A stretch of 62,500 bases of DNA from Glandiceps talaboti. Its lineage: Eukaryota; Hemichordata; Enteropneusta; Spengelidae. Below, one piece after another: positions 46,806 through 58,900 of the stretch. The stretch spans positions 4,595,001 through 4,657,500 of the forward strand of contig NC_135558.1 of assembly GCF_964340395.1 (NCBI RefSeq), given 5' to 3'. Each line of letters begins with the position of its first letter. Position 1 is the first letter of the stretch. The position numbers were made by a program, and so were the translations under genes. The notes beneath the pieces were generated by a model, which saw nothing but the letters and a program-made list of their open reading frames with translations, had not been told where the DNA came from and ran no database searches.

Positions 46806-49046
46806 TTACACTGCAAATATTTTAATGCAACTATTCCCCCAGTCGGCAACAACAAGGTTACATGAATCCCCTTTGGATACTACAGTTAGGCCTTGAGGAC
46901 AATTCAACTCATCTTCATATCTGTCAACGCGACAGATGTAGCTACCTTTGTCATCAAATTTCTGTACACGGTTATTCCTCTGTTCACAAACATACACGTT
47001 GCCTTTAGGGTCAACATCTACACCTGTCGGGCATTTCATCTGACCCTCTTCATTACCATATTGCCCGATCGAGAACATAAATTCGCAATTTTCGTTGTAA
47101 ACCTGGACACGATGATTGTTGAAATCTGATACGAATGCATTTCCTTGACTGCTGACTGCAATGAAATTAGGACCCTGGAATTCGCCGTCTCCCTTTCCAT
47201 GTTTCCCGAAGGATTTGACGAACTTGCCATCCTGTGTGTATTTTACAACATGGTGACCATTTTTATCTGTTTTACCACCTTCGCCATCCCAGTCGGTCAC
47301 GTAGACACTACTGTCCAGAGGACTAACAGCAACACAGCGGGGATTTTTCACTTCTTTGAAATCAAAGCCCCTCACTACTTTTCCACTTTTCTGTGTTACA
47401 ACTACTTGGTTATTACCAGTGTCAGTAGTAAAGACTTTGTCATCAGCTGATACGGCTACATCTTTTGGTTTGAAAGGCTTAGCATACTTGCTGAACATGA
47501 CGTCTGACTTGTGCTTTCCATCTCGGTTTATTATCTGGACTCTGTTGTTACCTTCATCAGCTGAGATAAAATCTCCGGATCTGTTTATAACTGTTTTGCG
47601 GAGGGACTTGAATTGTACTTTGCCATTCCCCACAGCACCTAATGTCTGCAACAGTTTTCCGACAATGGGAAAGCTGACTGGTGATTCAGGTAAGGGTTGC
47701 GTTCCAACTTCAACACTGACTTGACATTTACCGATATCTTGTCCTGTAAAAGTCACTGTGTGTGTACCGTTCTTGTTATCTGTGACACTGGCATCTTTCG
47801 GTGAACCACCCGCTGTCATTATTTTGGCTGTTACACTCTGATAAGGAACTACATTTCTTCCCTGGCTGTCTTTGGTTGTGATCACCAGATTAACCGAGTC
47901 ACCTTTGACAACTTGACTGGGCACGTTATCGACTATACACTTCGATACACATACATCATGTGACTTCTGCATTTGAGACATTTCTGGAGAATTATCTGAA
48001 TAGATTCCTCGAGGCTTTACCGGTACCTCAGGTTTCAGTGACTGGGTTTCCACGCCAATCAACTTCATGATATGGCGCATAGTTTCTTCCTTGGTGGACA
48101 CCAGCTGGGCTGGACTCCCGTGTTCCATGAGTGTTTCTACACAACTTAAAGCATCAGTAATGTGTCCACGACTCATTTCCAAATCATCTAATTGGATGTC
48201 TACTTCCTTTACTCTGACGTCATACTGTTCATCCAACTCACCAATCAATCTCTTCTCTTCTTCCTGTGCTTTTCTGATACTCTCTATTGTTTTCATTCTC
48301 ACCTTCCTCTTTTCTTCCAGACATCGCTGCTTCAATTCCTCTTTGCCTTGTTTGACCTCTTGTGTACGAAGGTTGGTTTCTTTACCTTTACGTTTCAATT
48401 TTGCCATCATTTGTTTTAGTTGCTCTGTATACTCACCAGCTACCTCTTGAAGAGATCTGTGTTTATGTTCAGGGGCTCGATGGTCGATCACAGTACATTC
48501 TACACAGACAGATTCCTGACAGGTATCGCAGAAGAATTTGACAACATTTTCAGGATGTTTGCTACAGAACACATTTCTATGTAAAGGACGATTTGATAAT
48601 GAAGATTGCTTGAATTCTTCTAGGGTTATGACCTTGTGGGCTTTTGTGGCGGATACTCTATTGTGAGGCTTGGTACAGGAGGAGCAGAAATCCAACCTAC
48701 AATCTACACACCTGTGCGATGCTGTATTTTCGTCACAACCTTCACATATCGTATGTTTAGAGACTTCACTAGGTCGTCGTTCTAACATGCCCATCAGAGA
48801 GTTGATAAAGAAGCTTGCTTTCAAGCCAGACACTCCATTCGGTAGAGGACAAGGTTTAGAACAGGTCGGACAGGTTAACACCCCTTTCTTCTTTTTAACC
48901 AGTGTAACCAGACAATGTTCACAGAATGTATGAAGACAGGGTAGAGTCTTGGGACTCTTGTACTGCTCCAGGCAGATAGGACAAGACAGAAAATCGTCCT
49001 CTATGTTGTCCAGGATTTTGTCCGGTGGTGTAAGGGTAGTGGCCAT
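46806..49046 (-). CDS. Intronless TRIM-NHL protein (RING, two B-boxes, coiled coil, filamin, NHL), TRIM71/TRIM2/3-like
   Basis: A single uninterrupted 746-residue frame. The RING finger spans residues about 22-65 (CPICLEQY, CLHTFCEHC, CPTC). B-box 1 lies at about 101-138 (CEGCDE, CVDCRLDFCSSC) and B-box 2 at about 161-197 (CSKHPE, FFCDTCQESVCVEC, H-rich end). A charged coiled coil covers about 203-305. A filamin/ABP280 repeat spans about 365-460 (KGDSVNLVITTKDSQGRNV, NKNGTHTVTFTGQDIGKCQV). About six NHL blades span 470-746, for example GNNRVQIINRDG, FNNHRVQVYNENCEF and NNRVQKFDDKG. The RING predicts E3 ubiquitin ligase activity and NHL propellers of this family bind RNA or protein. Two B-boxes plus filamin and NHL match the TRIM71/LIN-41 architecture, while the length is closer to TRIM2/3, so exact orthology is open. 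Intronless TRIM-NHL genes are often expanded in invertebrates and may derive from retrocopies (inference). The ATG follows GTTTGCAACATGGCC. Confidence 0.95.
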   Translation of the reverse strand: MATTLTPPDKILDNIEDDFLSCPICLEQYKSPKTLPCLHTFCEHCLVTLVKKKKGVLTCPTCSKPCPLPNGVSGLKASFFINSLMGMLERRPSEVSKHTICEGCDENTASHRCVDCRLDFCSSCTKPHNRVSATKAHKVITLEEFKQSSLSNRPLHRNVFCSKHPENVVKFFCDTCQESVCVECTVIDHRAPEHKHRSLQEVAGEYTEQLKQMMAKLKRKGKETNLRTQEVKQGKEELKQRCLEEKRKVRMKTIESIRKAQEEEKRLIGELDEQYDVRVKEVDIQLDDLEMSRGHITDALSCVETLMEHGSPAQLVSTKEETMRHIMKLIGVETQSLKPEVPVKPRGIYSDNSPEMSQMQKSHDVCVSKCIVDNVPSQVVKGDSVNLVITTKDSQGRNVVPYQSVTAKIMTAGGSPKDASVTDNKNGTHTVTFTGQDIGKCQVSVEVGTQPLPESPVSFPIVGKLLQTLGAVGNGKVQFKSLRKTVINRSGDFISADEGNNRVQIINRDGKHKSDVMFSKYAKPFKPKDVAVSADDKVFTTDTGNNQVVVTQKSGKVVRGFDFKEVKNPRCVAVSPLDSSVYVTDWDGEGGKTDKNGHHVVKYTQDGKFVKSFGKHGKGDGEFQGPNFIAVSSQGNAFVSDFNNHRVQVYNENCEFMFSIGQYGNEEGQMKCPTGVDVDPKGNVYVCEQRNNRVQKFDDKGSYICRVDRYEDELNCPQGLTVVSKGDSCNLVVADWGNSCIKIFAV

Positions 49047-52000
49047 GTTGCAAACTCGATCGATAATGTCTTATGGCTAATCACAAATCATAGTTTATGA
49101 GACAGAGGTTGCTATGTGACCATAATATGTATTTGTTGTATTGGTATTCTCTACGTGCAGGGTTGTCATTAGCCAAAGGTCACATGACTGTTGCATGCAT
49201 TTAAGGGGGAAGTACACGGAAATTTTTGCTACCAGTGATGCTATCAGAGCACTCGTTAATTGAATGCCTGTCGGAAAAATCGTGACCTTGACAAGAATTC
49301 GGCTCTCTTGCTAGAAATGTGGTTCTCTACCGATAAAGAAAATAAAACCATTTTAAAATCACATTCTAATTGTATTTACATATCACATCAGATCGTAATG
49401 ATTTGTTTGCATCAAAATGAGAGTCAAATAAAACCTCACTGGCGAATGCTCACAAAAAACGACCGCCTTTTTTTTGTATCATGACTATCTTTGAATAGAC
49501 TATAGCTCACAAGTGACTGTGATACAACATATTGCGATATTGATCAGCGCGATGATAAAGGGCGCCCGCAACGACGAATCTTTCAGCTTAGGCACATGAG
49601 ATTCCAACCTAACAGTTTTTGACGTATCTCGGTGACAACTTACTACAACCTGTCGTATTTTCAAGGTATATAATCATGTTGTACATATCAAACGTATGGG
49701 ATGTGCATAATTATCACTACACACATACCTTGTTTTAACCGCCAACACTAAAATAGATATATGCTACATAATCTTTTGGGCACATTCAAGAACTTGAAAA
49801 CATCACAGAAGCAGTGATCAGTAATGAACAACGTCGACGTCCATGCAATCCTCCTAGCTTATATCAACGTGTCACAACAATTAATTTTAGTTTTTTGTCT
49901 ATCTTAGCAAATCGAGACCCTGATTTCCAGAGTAGTAGGCCAGACGATGGTTTGTTTTTACTAAACCTTGACTGATTTCCATTGTATATCTTTCGTCTTA
50001 TCTTTATAAGGGGACAATTGATTACTTTTGTAAAGGAAAGGGAGATTCATACGATCATTTTTGATGAAAATATTCACACTTTAATAAACCATTTTGTAAT
50101 CCTGCTTTATGTAGGTATCATCAGACCATTTGAATTTTCATGCCCCCTCCCTTCGAATATTTTCGTCTAGACTTGATTGACCTTTTATCAGTGGACTGAA
50201 TGTTTTCGCCAGGTGTTAATGGCGTCACGTGATTATTGCCCAACGTTTCAGAATTGATGATCTGATCGAAGAAATCAATTGAGTCTAGACGAAATATTTG
50301 GACAAGGTAACATTTCCTGCTTGTGATAACATAACCTTAAAAAATTATAAGTACGTATACAACAATGTAGTACACGTACAGACAATATAAACATAGCCTT
50401 GTAGGCCATATCATCTTAGTCCGAAACAACTAGGTCATAGAACTCACTCACCTGTGTCAGGTCTTATCAAACAAAGACAAATATCTCTTTGTCAATAATA
50501 GTCTGGAATTCAGGTCACTCTGTTTTGTAACATGGACATAGGGAACTAAAGAACTGCGTTAAAAACAAACACACGAAAAACAAAGACAAACAAACAAACA
50601 AACAAACAAACAAAAACGCACACAATCGAACAAACAAAAACAGATTATATAGAAGTATATTCGAAATATTTATATATTTTCATTTAGTCATTTTGTAAGC
50701 CAGTGGTGCAGTGGGGATTTGTTACGAGTGTAAAGTTAATCTCACATTCAGATTCATATTCACCCCAGGTTCTGTCTCATATTCAAAGCATCACGATAAC
50801 GCTACAAAAAAGCAGTCAAACAAGACATAATAATGTCCTGGCTACAGGAAATGTTCCCCCTCATGCTCACTTAATGGGAGGGGATGTCTCATCTTTCATG
50901 GGGAAAATTATCTGAAAATCAGAGATAAAAGAGTGTAACTATTGTGCGTGTTGCGGGCTGCTGAGGGCCGCTGCGGGTCACTTTGTTCATGTGCGGAGGG
51001 CTGCTGCGGGTCGCTGCGGGCCTGGGAATGTAACTGTTGTGTGGATTGTGGGCCTCTGCGGATTACTGTGGGGAAGTGAGTGTAACTATTGTGCGGGCTG
51101 CTCACTTTTCAAAATCAAAGAAACTTGTTGGCTGGCCACTGGGGGTAACTTATTGTGCAGGTCACATGCGACATGCACTGTACTATTCGATAGAACCTAT
51201 GTGCTGGGCTAATTGCACACATAATTTTGTGTATTACACCCCCACCCCTAAACGTGATGGCTATTTTAAAAAAATGATTATAGTTAGCATAGCATTGACC
51301 TCAGAAAATATCCCAATTCCACTATTACAATGTACTTACAACGATTACATAACATTAACTATTTACTGTAACAGAGATGACAGTGAACCAACTTATCTCT
51401 GAAACAACTCTTACTGATAACAGGAAGTGGTCCTGTTGTTTTAAAAAACACCAAGTCAAGATTATGGCTGAAATCTATCTTACACCCATACAATCAAATT
51501 AGTCTGACTAGTTACACAATGGCTCCCGCACACTACCCTGCAGCTGACCACAGTAAGATGACAACCAGTAGTTAGGCCATAGTTACATCACTGAGGAACA
51601 AAAAAGAATAGTGGAACAGCCACAATCTTGAAAGTGAATTAATGAATAATTGAATAATCAGTACATCCAGTAATTTTCTCTCTATTATTGTCACAATAGA
51701 GCTCCCTGTACTGTATTCTATCCATGTCATTACTATAATACTAAAAAATTTAATCATCATCATAGTGAGGTTGATCACCATAGTATTGACTGAATACTTA
51801 TATGCTCATACAGATTATTTACGTGTATATGTATTCATTTGTCATTATTTTTTGTAAACTTATATATGTTTTGGTTGATTTTATACAAATAATTGTCGTT
51901 TTGAACAACCCGCAAATTGACCTGCAAATTGACCCGCAGATTGACCCGTAGTTAGGCCTGTCGACCTGCAAAATAACGATACTGGAGATAAAAGGTTATT

Positions 52001-53850
52001 GGCAAGACATTAGTGAGAGGTCATAGTTCAGCTGATGTGTTTGTTTGTAGGCTCACTATTCCAATTCCAGTGTTGCGGCTGTTTAAAGAGCGTTTTAGTC
52101 TTATTTAAAAGTCTGTATAAGTACTATTTTACGATGGGTGAGAAGTGAGACATTTCCTGTAGTCCCTATGTTATAATTTCTTGTTTGACTGCCTTTCTTC
52201 TGGTGTTACTGTGATTTTTCGAATATGAGACTGAACCTGAGACTGGCCTCATATTGTTCTCCAATGTGAATCTGATTCTGAATCTGAGACTAACTTTATA
52301 CTCGAGGATTTGTTCTAGAGTGGATCCTGTACCCAACATTTTATAAATATATTCAAGTTGTTCAGGCGCTAATTACTTGATATAACTATTACTAAATTTT
52401 GTGAAAGGCTTAGACTTGCAGGAAAGCTGTATATCAAATTGAGTTATGCTACTATTACTAGTACTATTCGACCTGTAAAATTTAAAATGTACATGTAAAA
52501 AAATACACACTCACGTCGTACAACTTTGCAAACATGTTTTCTGGGCTTCGTACGGTTGAAAAAATTGTTAGCTAAATTTATCAGAGTTTATATTATACTC
52601 AGTTTTACTCGCATTCACTTTTGTTCCGAAGGAAATGTTTTCCGGTAAATTTATATACATGATTTCACCACAATATGTTGATTTTAATATCTTTGTGATC
52701 TTATATTTTGAAAGTTGCAATTACACATATTTTGTCTGTTGTCGCATGTTGAGTGAGTTGTGTGGTTCGTCACGTGATGGATGGGTGATATAATTAGGTC
52801 ATGGAACGAAGGCACCTAATTTTAAACCCCCAATGCGAATAATTAACTGCAAGATTTATTACTAATCAAATACACGCCTTGGCTATCATCAGTTGATAAT
52901 CTGTTTGTTTCAACTCATAAGGTACATGCAAGACTGTATAGAAATGTGCACAGTCATTTGTTTGGAGTGAGTATCATTTCACAATGTAGTGTTTCTTGGT
53001 AGAACATATCTCATCAGATTGCCACATACCTATCACCTGGTAAGAGTTATATAACAGTTATAAAAAGGCCAAGTCAAGTTGAGGTGAGTAGTCAGCTTAT
53101 AAGCTGTAAACATCGTTACGACTGTAGTGCACGTTTTACCAATTTATATTGTATTACACCCATGTCACGGACAGTGTTGCTTTTGCGAGAACAACAGGTT
53201 GTCTTTCGGAAAGAGAAACGGTACACCAGTTCGTGTATTCGACAGGCAGATTTTGGTCAATAGGCGATGGCGTCTGTCCCACTGTCCCACTCCTTCGTAT
53301 TCAAACAGTCCATATCACTTTGCCAAATAACAGAGATAACACTGCTATCTGATGACTACTTTAAAAAAATACCTTTTCCAGTTCACCTCGACTTTGATCA
53401 ATCTCGATAGTTCACAATTCTTCGACGTCTTCTCCATCGTATAGGTTTGTGCGATTTTTACCCATGACATTGTCCTATGTTGACATTTATATCTGGTACT
53501 GAAGTCCGTATGAATTCCAAGGTCAACGGCGTATATTTGTTTAACAACTTTAAAAAAAAATTATATAATAGAAAATTTTGCTAGGACTGTGATGAATAAG
53601 GATTCAAAAGTAGTAGATAATAGAGTCACTATGTAAATCATCGTCGTTTAAAAAAAAGATTATTTTCGATCAGGGACTGCATTAAATCCAACTTTGGCAC
53701 CAGTTTGCTTATAGTAGTATATCTGGCGTACTCATGATTGTTAGCAGTAGAGGTTAATATATATAATCTATAGCAAATTCAGCCGCGGGTCATTTCCCCA
53801 AAAAGAATACAATAAACTATCGATATTAAACTTTGATTGCATAGCAACTG
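49047..53850. other. Intergenic stretch upstream of the TRIM-NHL gene, no gene supported
   Basis: No conserved coding pattern seen. It contains a CAAA microsatellite, a short GC-richer patch at 50945-51075 with GCTGCGGG words, repeated GACCCGCA-type words at 51905-51950, and GTCACGTGAT E-boxes near 50224 and 52769. The promoter of the TRIM gene should lie just above 49046, but no TATA box stands out. Confidence 0.6.
50582..50615. repeat. (CAAA)n microsatellite
   Basis: About seven CAAA units in the intergenic region upstream of the TRIM-NHL gene. Confidence 0.8.
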
Positions 53851-53868
53851 TAACATTTATCAGTTATA
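53851..53868 (+). repeat. Left target site duplication of the 512-bp SINE
   Basis: TAACATTTATCAGTTATA here is repeated exactly at 54381-54398 on the other side of the SINE. Confidence 0.9.
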
Positions 53869-54380
53869 ACCGGCTCCCTCAGGCTGTAGCGTAGTGGTTA
53901 GCGCACAGGATTAGCAGTCGGGAGGTCACGGGTTCGAATCCCACTGGAAACAGGGGATTTTCTGTGACCGACCCAAACCCAGGGTGAGTGTTCTACAGAC
54001 TCGATGGGTAGGCTGTGTGAGCCGTGTCTCACTCACAAGACGAGTGCGAATTTGGGGGGACTCCTGGAGTAATGACTCGAAAAGTCGGGGACGATTACTC
54101 ACACGGAGCCCGCAGGTGCTATGTTTGCCGGGCCTGGGTGACTCTGGGATAGCCTGTGGACTAACTGGGAAGCTGAGCCTTGACAGTTCCACAGCAACGT
54201 GATATAGAGCGTGCTACATAGCCCTGTCACGTAGTCCCAAACCCGAATGGATCTCTGATCTCTGTAGCATTTGTGTGTATTTGTGTGTATTTGTTTGTAT
54301 TTGTGTGTATTTGTCTGCATATCAGAAAATCGCTGGGAGGAATTCCCAGCACAAAAATTTAAAAAAACACAAAAAAACAC
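53869..54380 (+). mobile_element. Complete tRNA-derived SINE with 18-bp target site duplication
   Basis: The head has pol III-like boxes: box A TAGCGTAGTGGTTAGCGC at about 53887 and box B GGTTCGAATCC at about 53931. A body of about 330 bp follows, then four to five TTTGTGTGTA units at 54271-54318, a short GGGAGGAATTCCCAGC palindrome and an A-rich tail (AAAAAAACAC repeated). The element is flanked by perfect 18-bp direct repeats, TAACATTTATCAGTTATA, at 53851-53868 and 54381-54398. This is a LINE-type insertion and the intact TSD implies a recent event. Confidence 0.9.
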
Positions 54381-54398
54381 TAACATTTATCAGTTATA
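54381..54398 (+). repeat. Right target site duplication of the 512-bp SINE
   Basis: Exact copy of the 18-mer at 53851-53868, directly after the A-rich tail. Confidence 0.9.
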
Positions 54399-54784
54399 TT
54401 TCCTGCCCCAACATAAATGATGTGTGGCATAATTACTTGTAATGACGGAAGATCGCACAATGGAGTCACTGTATTAAAGTCAACACAAACTTCAATAATT
54501 CAGGCAATAATTTTTATATTTATATTTGGAACTAAAGTTCACTTTGAGATATATATATATATACTTTTAATATATATGTTTACCAACACACAGATTAAAG
54601 TTCGTTCACGGGGAGAATGCAATCTTGTGAATTCAGATTAATACTTGTAATCTGTATTTGACCAAATAATTTTGGGAAATTTGTTTATTGGTCGCTAGTG
54701 ACAGCGTCCTAGGGACCTGGTGTTTAATATGGACTCTCAAAATTCATGCAGTAATACATGGCATGGAGCATAGATTTAGATATT

Positions 54785-55085
54785 TTCCCCCATCTTTTTC
54801 TTCGCTCAGCCAAGGAATATACTAGTGACCTAAAGTCACCTAAGGGACTCTGTCAATGTGAGTCGCTAGACGAGTAGTGACAACCCTTAGGCCATTTTCT
54901 GGCTGAATGGAGAAAAATATTGGAGAATAACATAATTATACCAACGCCAATAATATAAAAAAATAATCGGGGAAAAGTAATGGCATGCGCAGTTTTGAAC
55001 GTTTTGACTCGTATTTCGACCACAGCAAAACCAAAGTCATAGACACTCGTTGTCATGACGTAGACGCGAGTGTGACGTCACAACC
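54785..55085. mobile_element. MITE family with CAGCCAAGGAA ends, longer copy 2
   Basis: CTCAGCCAAGGAATATACTA, core GAGTCGCTAGACGAGTAGTG and TTTTCTGGCTGAATGGAG match copy 1. An additional right part with TTTTGAACGTTTTGACT and ATGACGTAGACGCGAGTGT is shared with the copy at 56.6 kb, so the full element may be about 300 bp. Confidence 0.65.
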
Positions 55086-55999
55086 AGGGTATCAATGCAA
55101 TGGTTTGTAGTTAAACTTGGCTTATGTATGGTATAACGTGAATTAGTACAGCACGAACTTCTCTGATGATGCCGGTGCTAAAATATCGTACTTTGTACTT
55201 CACGCACTGTGCGTATGGAACTTTGGAACAACGGCATGGTAAAATCCATGACCTTAAGTTTGTTTCGATCGATCTGGTAACTACGGACAACAGCTGAGTC
55301 ATGATGTCTCAGTTGGTTTACCCTATAAAATATATATTTGATTAGTAAATGTAACCCGGCCCATGTACGTGATATTCTAGCAAGCCGGATCTAGAGTACA
55401 TTTTTCTGCTGCTAGGATAAGCTGTGCCTAAAAGAAACTACTCACTGAAGTTTGCTGTGACACTTATGCATGTCAGGTTTATAACGTTAACTGTTAATCA
55501 ACAGTTTATAGTCCGTCTTAAGATTTATAGTCTCCGATCAAATCGCCATGTTCTAGTGTTGTAAAATAGATCAACTTTCAGAAATGAAATTCACGGAATC
55601 ATATATAAAAAATAAAAATTCAAAACCTGAATAAATTCATCGTTGATACATACATTTCAGAATATAATATACGCACCCAAGAACCGTACACAGATTCATT
55701 TAGAGATAGATGTCATAGTTATAATTAGAATTACTGGAATTACGTCAGACAGGACCTTTAAAGTGATAAAACTGTGGCGAGGTTATTTTGGGCGTAATCC
55801 AATAAACAAAATACTGACTTGTTGCTGGCTTTCTATTCGTTTTCTAGACTAAGTAGATGTGAGAAAGCTTTGGCACAGATCCAGCGTCGTAGAAAGGCTA
55901 ACAAAACTCTAGTCTGGATAAACAAACCATAAACTAACCATAAATATTCACCTTAGTAATGTTTGTTGTAATGTTTCACTTATCCACAGGTTGCAGATT
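55086..55999. other. Region upstream of the FRRS1-like start, probable 5' UTR/promoter
   Basis: No coding exon is supported. An acceptor-like TTTCACTTATCCACAG ends at 55989, 10 bases before the ATG, suggesting a spliced leader exon upstream that I cannot place. Confidence 0.5.
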
Positions 56000-58900
56000 A
56001 TGGCGGGATTAGTTCATATTGTATTTCTTACAGCAGTGGTTGCCGTGGGTCTCACTCAGGTAAGAGTTAACAAACAATGTATTTGGTCAGAAATACCATA
56101 ACCATTCACGAATTACCTTTCATTTGTTGCTAAAATCATTATCAATGGCAACGTAGACGACAGCATGAAGTTCTAAATATGCAAACGGAAATGAACAACT
56201 CCCAACGCTTGTCGCTTCTCTTAGCCGATCAAAACACAAGTAAACGATGAAGTCATCGGGATGTTTATGATAATTAACTTAAAATGAGATCGTCAGCATA
56301 ATTTTAGCCCACTTTAGAAATTAGAACAGTCGTGAGAAATCGTAGACACGAACGCCATATGTATTTATTTACCACATCCGTGATCATGACAGGGCAATAA
56401 ATCTATTTTTACACGTATAGTTGATCCCAATATGGCAACGCCTAGTTACAAATGTCGTAAGTTTATTACAAATATCGGCAATTTATTACAAAACATCAGA
56501 AATTATAATACAATTGTCAGCTTATTGTAAATGTCGGCAATTATTACAAATGTCGGTTGTACATAGCTAGGCAAAGGGACAACATCGCTGAAATGATAAA
56601 TATTGAAAGATTGATTAGTGACAATATCACACGCATTTCCAGCTGAATGAAGCAAAATATCGGAGAATAATATCTGCGCAAACTTAGGTTAAGGAAAGAC
56701 TGGAAAATATTTTCAATTTTGAACGTTTAAGACTAGTATAATAAACACCACAGAACCAATGATGTAGACGCGCGTTGTCGTGACGTTGATGTACCAAAAT
56801 ATATCCCATAATTTTTCAAATCCAAAATTTGTGGTATTTTAGACTATGACATAGGAACAAAAACCATCCGCCACTCTCAAGATACTAGTATACATCATTG
56901 CTCACAGGAATCAACCTACACTGCATGGAACACGATCATCGTCGTAAACAACAGCCTCTTTTACGGCACCGTTCAAGATATGAAGTGAGACTGATTGAAC
57001 TAGAAACATAAGGGTTTGCATTAATTTGTGACGAACAAAGCTTACGTAGTCACCTAGTTACGTAGGAAAACCGTTACGTTGTCAGGTATGGCAGACTGCA
57101 AACATTAAACAGGACATTGAGAATACAGCGCCCTCGCTCAAATTGGGGGTATCATCACCCCCTAGTACCATTTCTTAAGAGCTTTGTTCCTTGTATTTTG
57201 TAGAAGTATTATTTAGGGGTTTATTTTGCATTGTTCAGACATCAAGGAAAGCAGCAGTGCTCTATGATCAATCGAGTAACCTATACCGTGTATACCCCAA
57301 GGTACACACAAACAGGAATTAGAGCGCCACCATGGCAAATTTTGGAAAGGCCAATTGTACTTTGCAATCACCAACGTGCAATTTTGCAGCAGCTCTGCAA
57401 TTTTGTATGTATACATAAATTTACCAAAATATTAATGACCGAATGTATACGTACGACATGCTAACGGTCGTTGATTTTGTAATTTGCAATTTGTAAATTG
57501 GACTCTTAATGGAAGTACTTAAAACTTTCTTCGTTTATTCTACTGCATACCACCCCCCCCCCCTCCCCGGTGTAAGCACTTTGCATTTCAGTGTAAGGGT
57601 CCTCTGTACATGTAGCGGTAATGGATATCCCCCATCCCCATTTCTTTGTTGTATTAAAAAAGTCACTAAAAATGTCAGAATAAAGATATTGCAACCAAAC
57701 TTGCAGCAAACACCCTTCTTGATATGATTGTTCTAGGAGTATTATTATTTTGCGTTTCTTTATGATTAATGAAATATGACACCCGTAAATATGAAAATTA
57801 AAACATTTTTTAATATTTTGATTTCGATCTGGGAGAATATATAATGTTTTACTCTTTTCTTTGCATTCGTATATTCGTTATAACATTTTCCAACTATTCT
57901 TGGGTGGGTTTTGTTGATATCCATCTTCGTTTTTTAATTTAAACTTTAAAACTGTAAATTTCGGTAAAAAAATGAGTGCTACTTTAGAGACACCGTGTTC
58001 ACAAACTATACGTGCTACGTCGAAAAAACACCGAGAATTTTTTTAAACATGTTTTATCGCCCAAAAGTTTGCATTCCATTTCCACGATTAACAATATGAA
58101 CGAAAGATTTTTTTAATTGGCCTCTGTAAGGATCTTTTCGAAACGACATGACGTCATCTGATTAATGTCGTAGCGGCTTTGTGAAGAAATCATGTCTCAG
58201 ATATTAACATACTGTAATGATCTATAATGTAGGATCAACCATTGGTCACAAGTGAAGGTTGCGGTGAAACAAAGGGATGTTTTAAAGAACCATCAGACTG
58301 CGAGGCTTCGAGTTCTGAGTCAACATGTGATATACTGATCACCTGGGAAGCTGCTGCAAATAGTGACGAAAGCACTATTTTTGGAATCACAGGGAAAGTC
58401 GCTAGTGGCGAAGAATATGTTGCCATGGGGCTTTCGAATGACCAAAGAATGGTAAGTACATTTTCAAATATAAACTGTACGATGGAGACAGTTTTATATG
58501 AAATGAGCCTTACCTTAAATTTGACACAATTACAATGTTATTGATTTTACCCATTTTCAGTAACTTTCTGAACAGTATTCTTTATATTATTAGTTCTCGG
58601 AGGGGAGCCCAAGAGATACCAGGTGTCTGTCTATTTGTTTGTTTGTTTGTTTGTTTGTCTGTATGTCTGTCTGTCTCAATATCTCAAGATCCCGTCACTA
58701 GTTTGACATGAAATTTGGCATAGAGATTGTGAGCTAATGCAGAGAAACTATTAGTCAATGGTTTTCGATAATTTAATTATTTTGTTGATGAAGATTGTAA
58801 CTTCAGTGAATAATTAATTAATTAATTAATCAATTAATTAATTAATTAGGGAATATCTATCCTATGCAAACGTTAGATCTCATATGATTTTGTACACACA

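Noticed and set aside
50940-51075. GC-richer patch with GCTGCGGG words, possibly a CpG-rich promoter
   Set aside because: Few CpG pairs and word repetition suggest a degenerate simple repeat; no gene start nearby fits.
53881-53945. Possible tRNA gene with box A and box B
   Set aside because: It is the head of a SINE with a body, an A-rich tail and target duplications, and no convincing tRNA cloverleaf closes.
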